A DNA stretch of 36,583 nucleotides, from positions 1-36,583 of IMG/VR virus record IMGVR_UViG_3300046703_000186; one strand, written 5' to 3'. This document shows, one piece after another, positions 36,201 to 36,583 of the stretch. The stretch's first letter is position 1; each line of letters opens with the position of its first letter. This stretch comes from a virus. The notes beneath the pieces were generated by a model. It made no database searches, was not told the DNA's origin, and was given only the letters and a program-made list of their open reading frames with translations. A program made the position numbers and the translations under genes.

Positions 36201-36583
36201 CAGCTTGGCCCCTGCCCAATATCTATTACAAATATGCCCGTATAATCGGGGGTCAGCGTGAACGCCTCACCGTTCGGGCTAAAGTTCTGCCCCATGTTGT
36301 AATAAGCCAGTATTTTCATATCAGCCGCTGTTGCCGGTGAAGAGTCATATATCACGGCCTAGCGGATATTCGTTAGAGTGGCATTCGCCCACTCGATAGC
36401 AGTCGCCGTAATCCCATAGTCGTTGAGGCTATACGCGAGAGACAAACCTCCCGCGTCATATCCAGTACCGGAAACCTCATTGGCGAAGTCAGCCGCACAA
36501 GACCATGTCGACGGATCGGCCTGGTCGGTGAAGAGGGCACATTTCAGATCAGCCCCGGCATTTGTGAAGTCGGTATATTGTTT
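36200..36583 (-). CDS. 3' part of small tail-tip protein with in-frame amber codon
   Basis: Continuing from 61-1, the frame reads KQYTDFTNAGADLKCALFTD, then ADFANEVSGTGYDAGGLSLA and TAIEWANATLTNIR, and meets TAG at 36361-36359. The same frame then continues AVIYDSSPATAADMKILAYY, NMGQNFSPNGEAFTLTPDYT, GIFVIDIGQGPS and ends in TGA at 36202-36200, which shares its A with the ATG of the next gene. With the amber codon read, the protein is 144 aa. The part after TAG has no ribosome site or convincing start of its own, and small phage proteins of this type usually read an aromatic residue at that point. Either the codon is read through, or it is a mutation or sequence error. Confidence 0.75.

Noticed and set aside
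1-36583. Recoded TAG genetic code
   Set aside because: Tape measure, several early genes (for example those ending at 16422, 21697 and 23361) end normally at TAG with the next ribosome site or start directly behind it, and large genes are intact in the standard code.
36574-36583. The 10-bp end repeat as a cohesive end or an attachment-site core
   Set aside because: It lies inside a gene between the tape measure and tail-tip genes, far from the terminase genes, and there is no integrase; an assembly overlap of a circular map is simpler.

Overview
The window is best read as one nearly complete or complete genome of a tailed bacteriophage of the HK97-like siphovirus type. Every credible protein gene and the single tRNA gene lie on the minus strand, so transcription runs from high to low coordinates. 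Most neighbouring genes are joined by 1-4 nt stop/start overlaps (ATGA, GTGA, TGATG, TAATG). The first ten and last ten bases are identical. Joining the ends through that repeat restores a reading frame that starts with a good ribosome binding site at 61 and continues at 36583, so the molecule is circular or circularly permuted. Canonical Shine-Dalgarno sites and a peptidoglycan amidase indicate a bacterial host; the sequence does not say which one.

Following transcription from the main early promoter (about 26014-25986): (1) 25979-24834, an XRE-type regulator that is probably leaderless, an excisionase-type HTH protein and a secreted protein of unknown role. (2) 24804-20460, a Gp3/RDF-like protein, small zinc-binding and winged-helix-like proteins, a RAMP-like candidate flanked by pentanucleotide arrays, and a replication-initiator-like protein. 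(3) 20463-17855, small membrane and zinc proteins, a membrane-anchored muralytic protein and a ParB-like protein with a cysteine-rich tail. (4) 17858-14503, about a dozen tightly coupled small proteins, mostly cysteine-rich; two of these genes appear frameshifted at poly-G runs. (5) 14495-14343, a strong promoter followed after roughly 100 nt by a terminator, then tRNA(CAT). (6) 14239-11696, four HNH-type genes. (7) 11688-72, the packaging, head and tail genes: TerS, TerL, a small membrane protein, a portal-MuF fusion, prohead protease, major capsid protein, four connector/completion proteins, major tail protein, tail assembly chaperones made by a -1 frameshift, and tape measure protein. (8) Across the contig junction and 36583-32428, the tail tip: a small protein interrupted by an in-frame amber codon, a large distal-tail-like protein, a hub-like protein and a short collagen-like fibre protein. 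(9) 32412-26180, a coiled-coil membrane protein, a sugar cassette (two glycosyltransferases, a methyltransferase, an acetyltransferase), an amidase endolysin, a beta-domain protein, a long collagen-like fibre and a small two-helix membrane protein (holin candidate), closed by a strong hairpin at 26135-26160.

The genome could therefore be transcribed once around the circle from the control region at 26000-26120 and end just upstream of it. Several intrinsic-terminator-like hairpins sit inside the late region directly before ribosome binding sites, which suggests antitermination or graded expression. No integrase, DNA polymerase, helicase or ParA gene is visible. The most unusual points are the amber codon with translational coupling on its far side, the promoter-terminator leader before the late genes, the paired pentamer arrays and the sugar-modification cassette.
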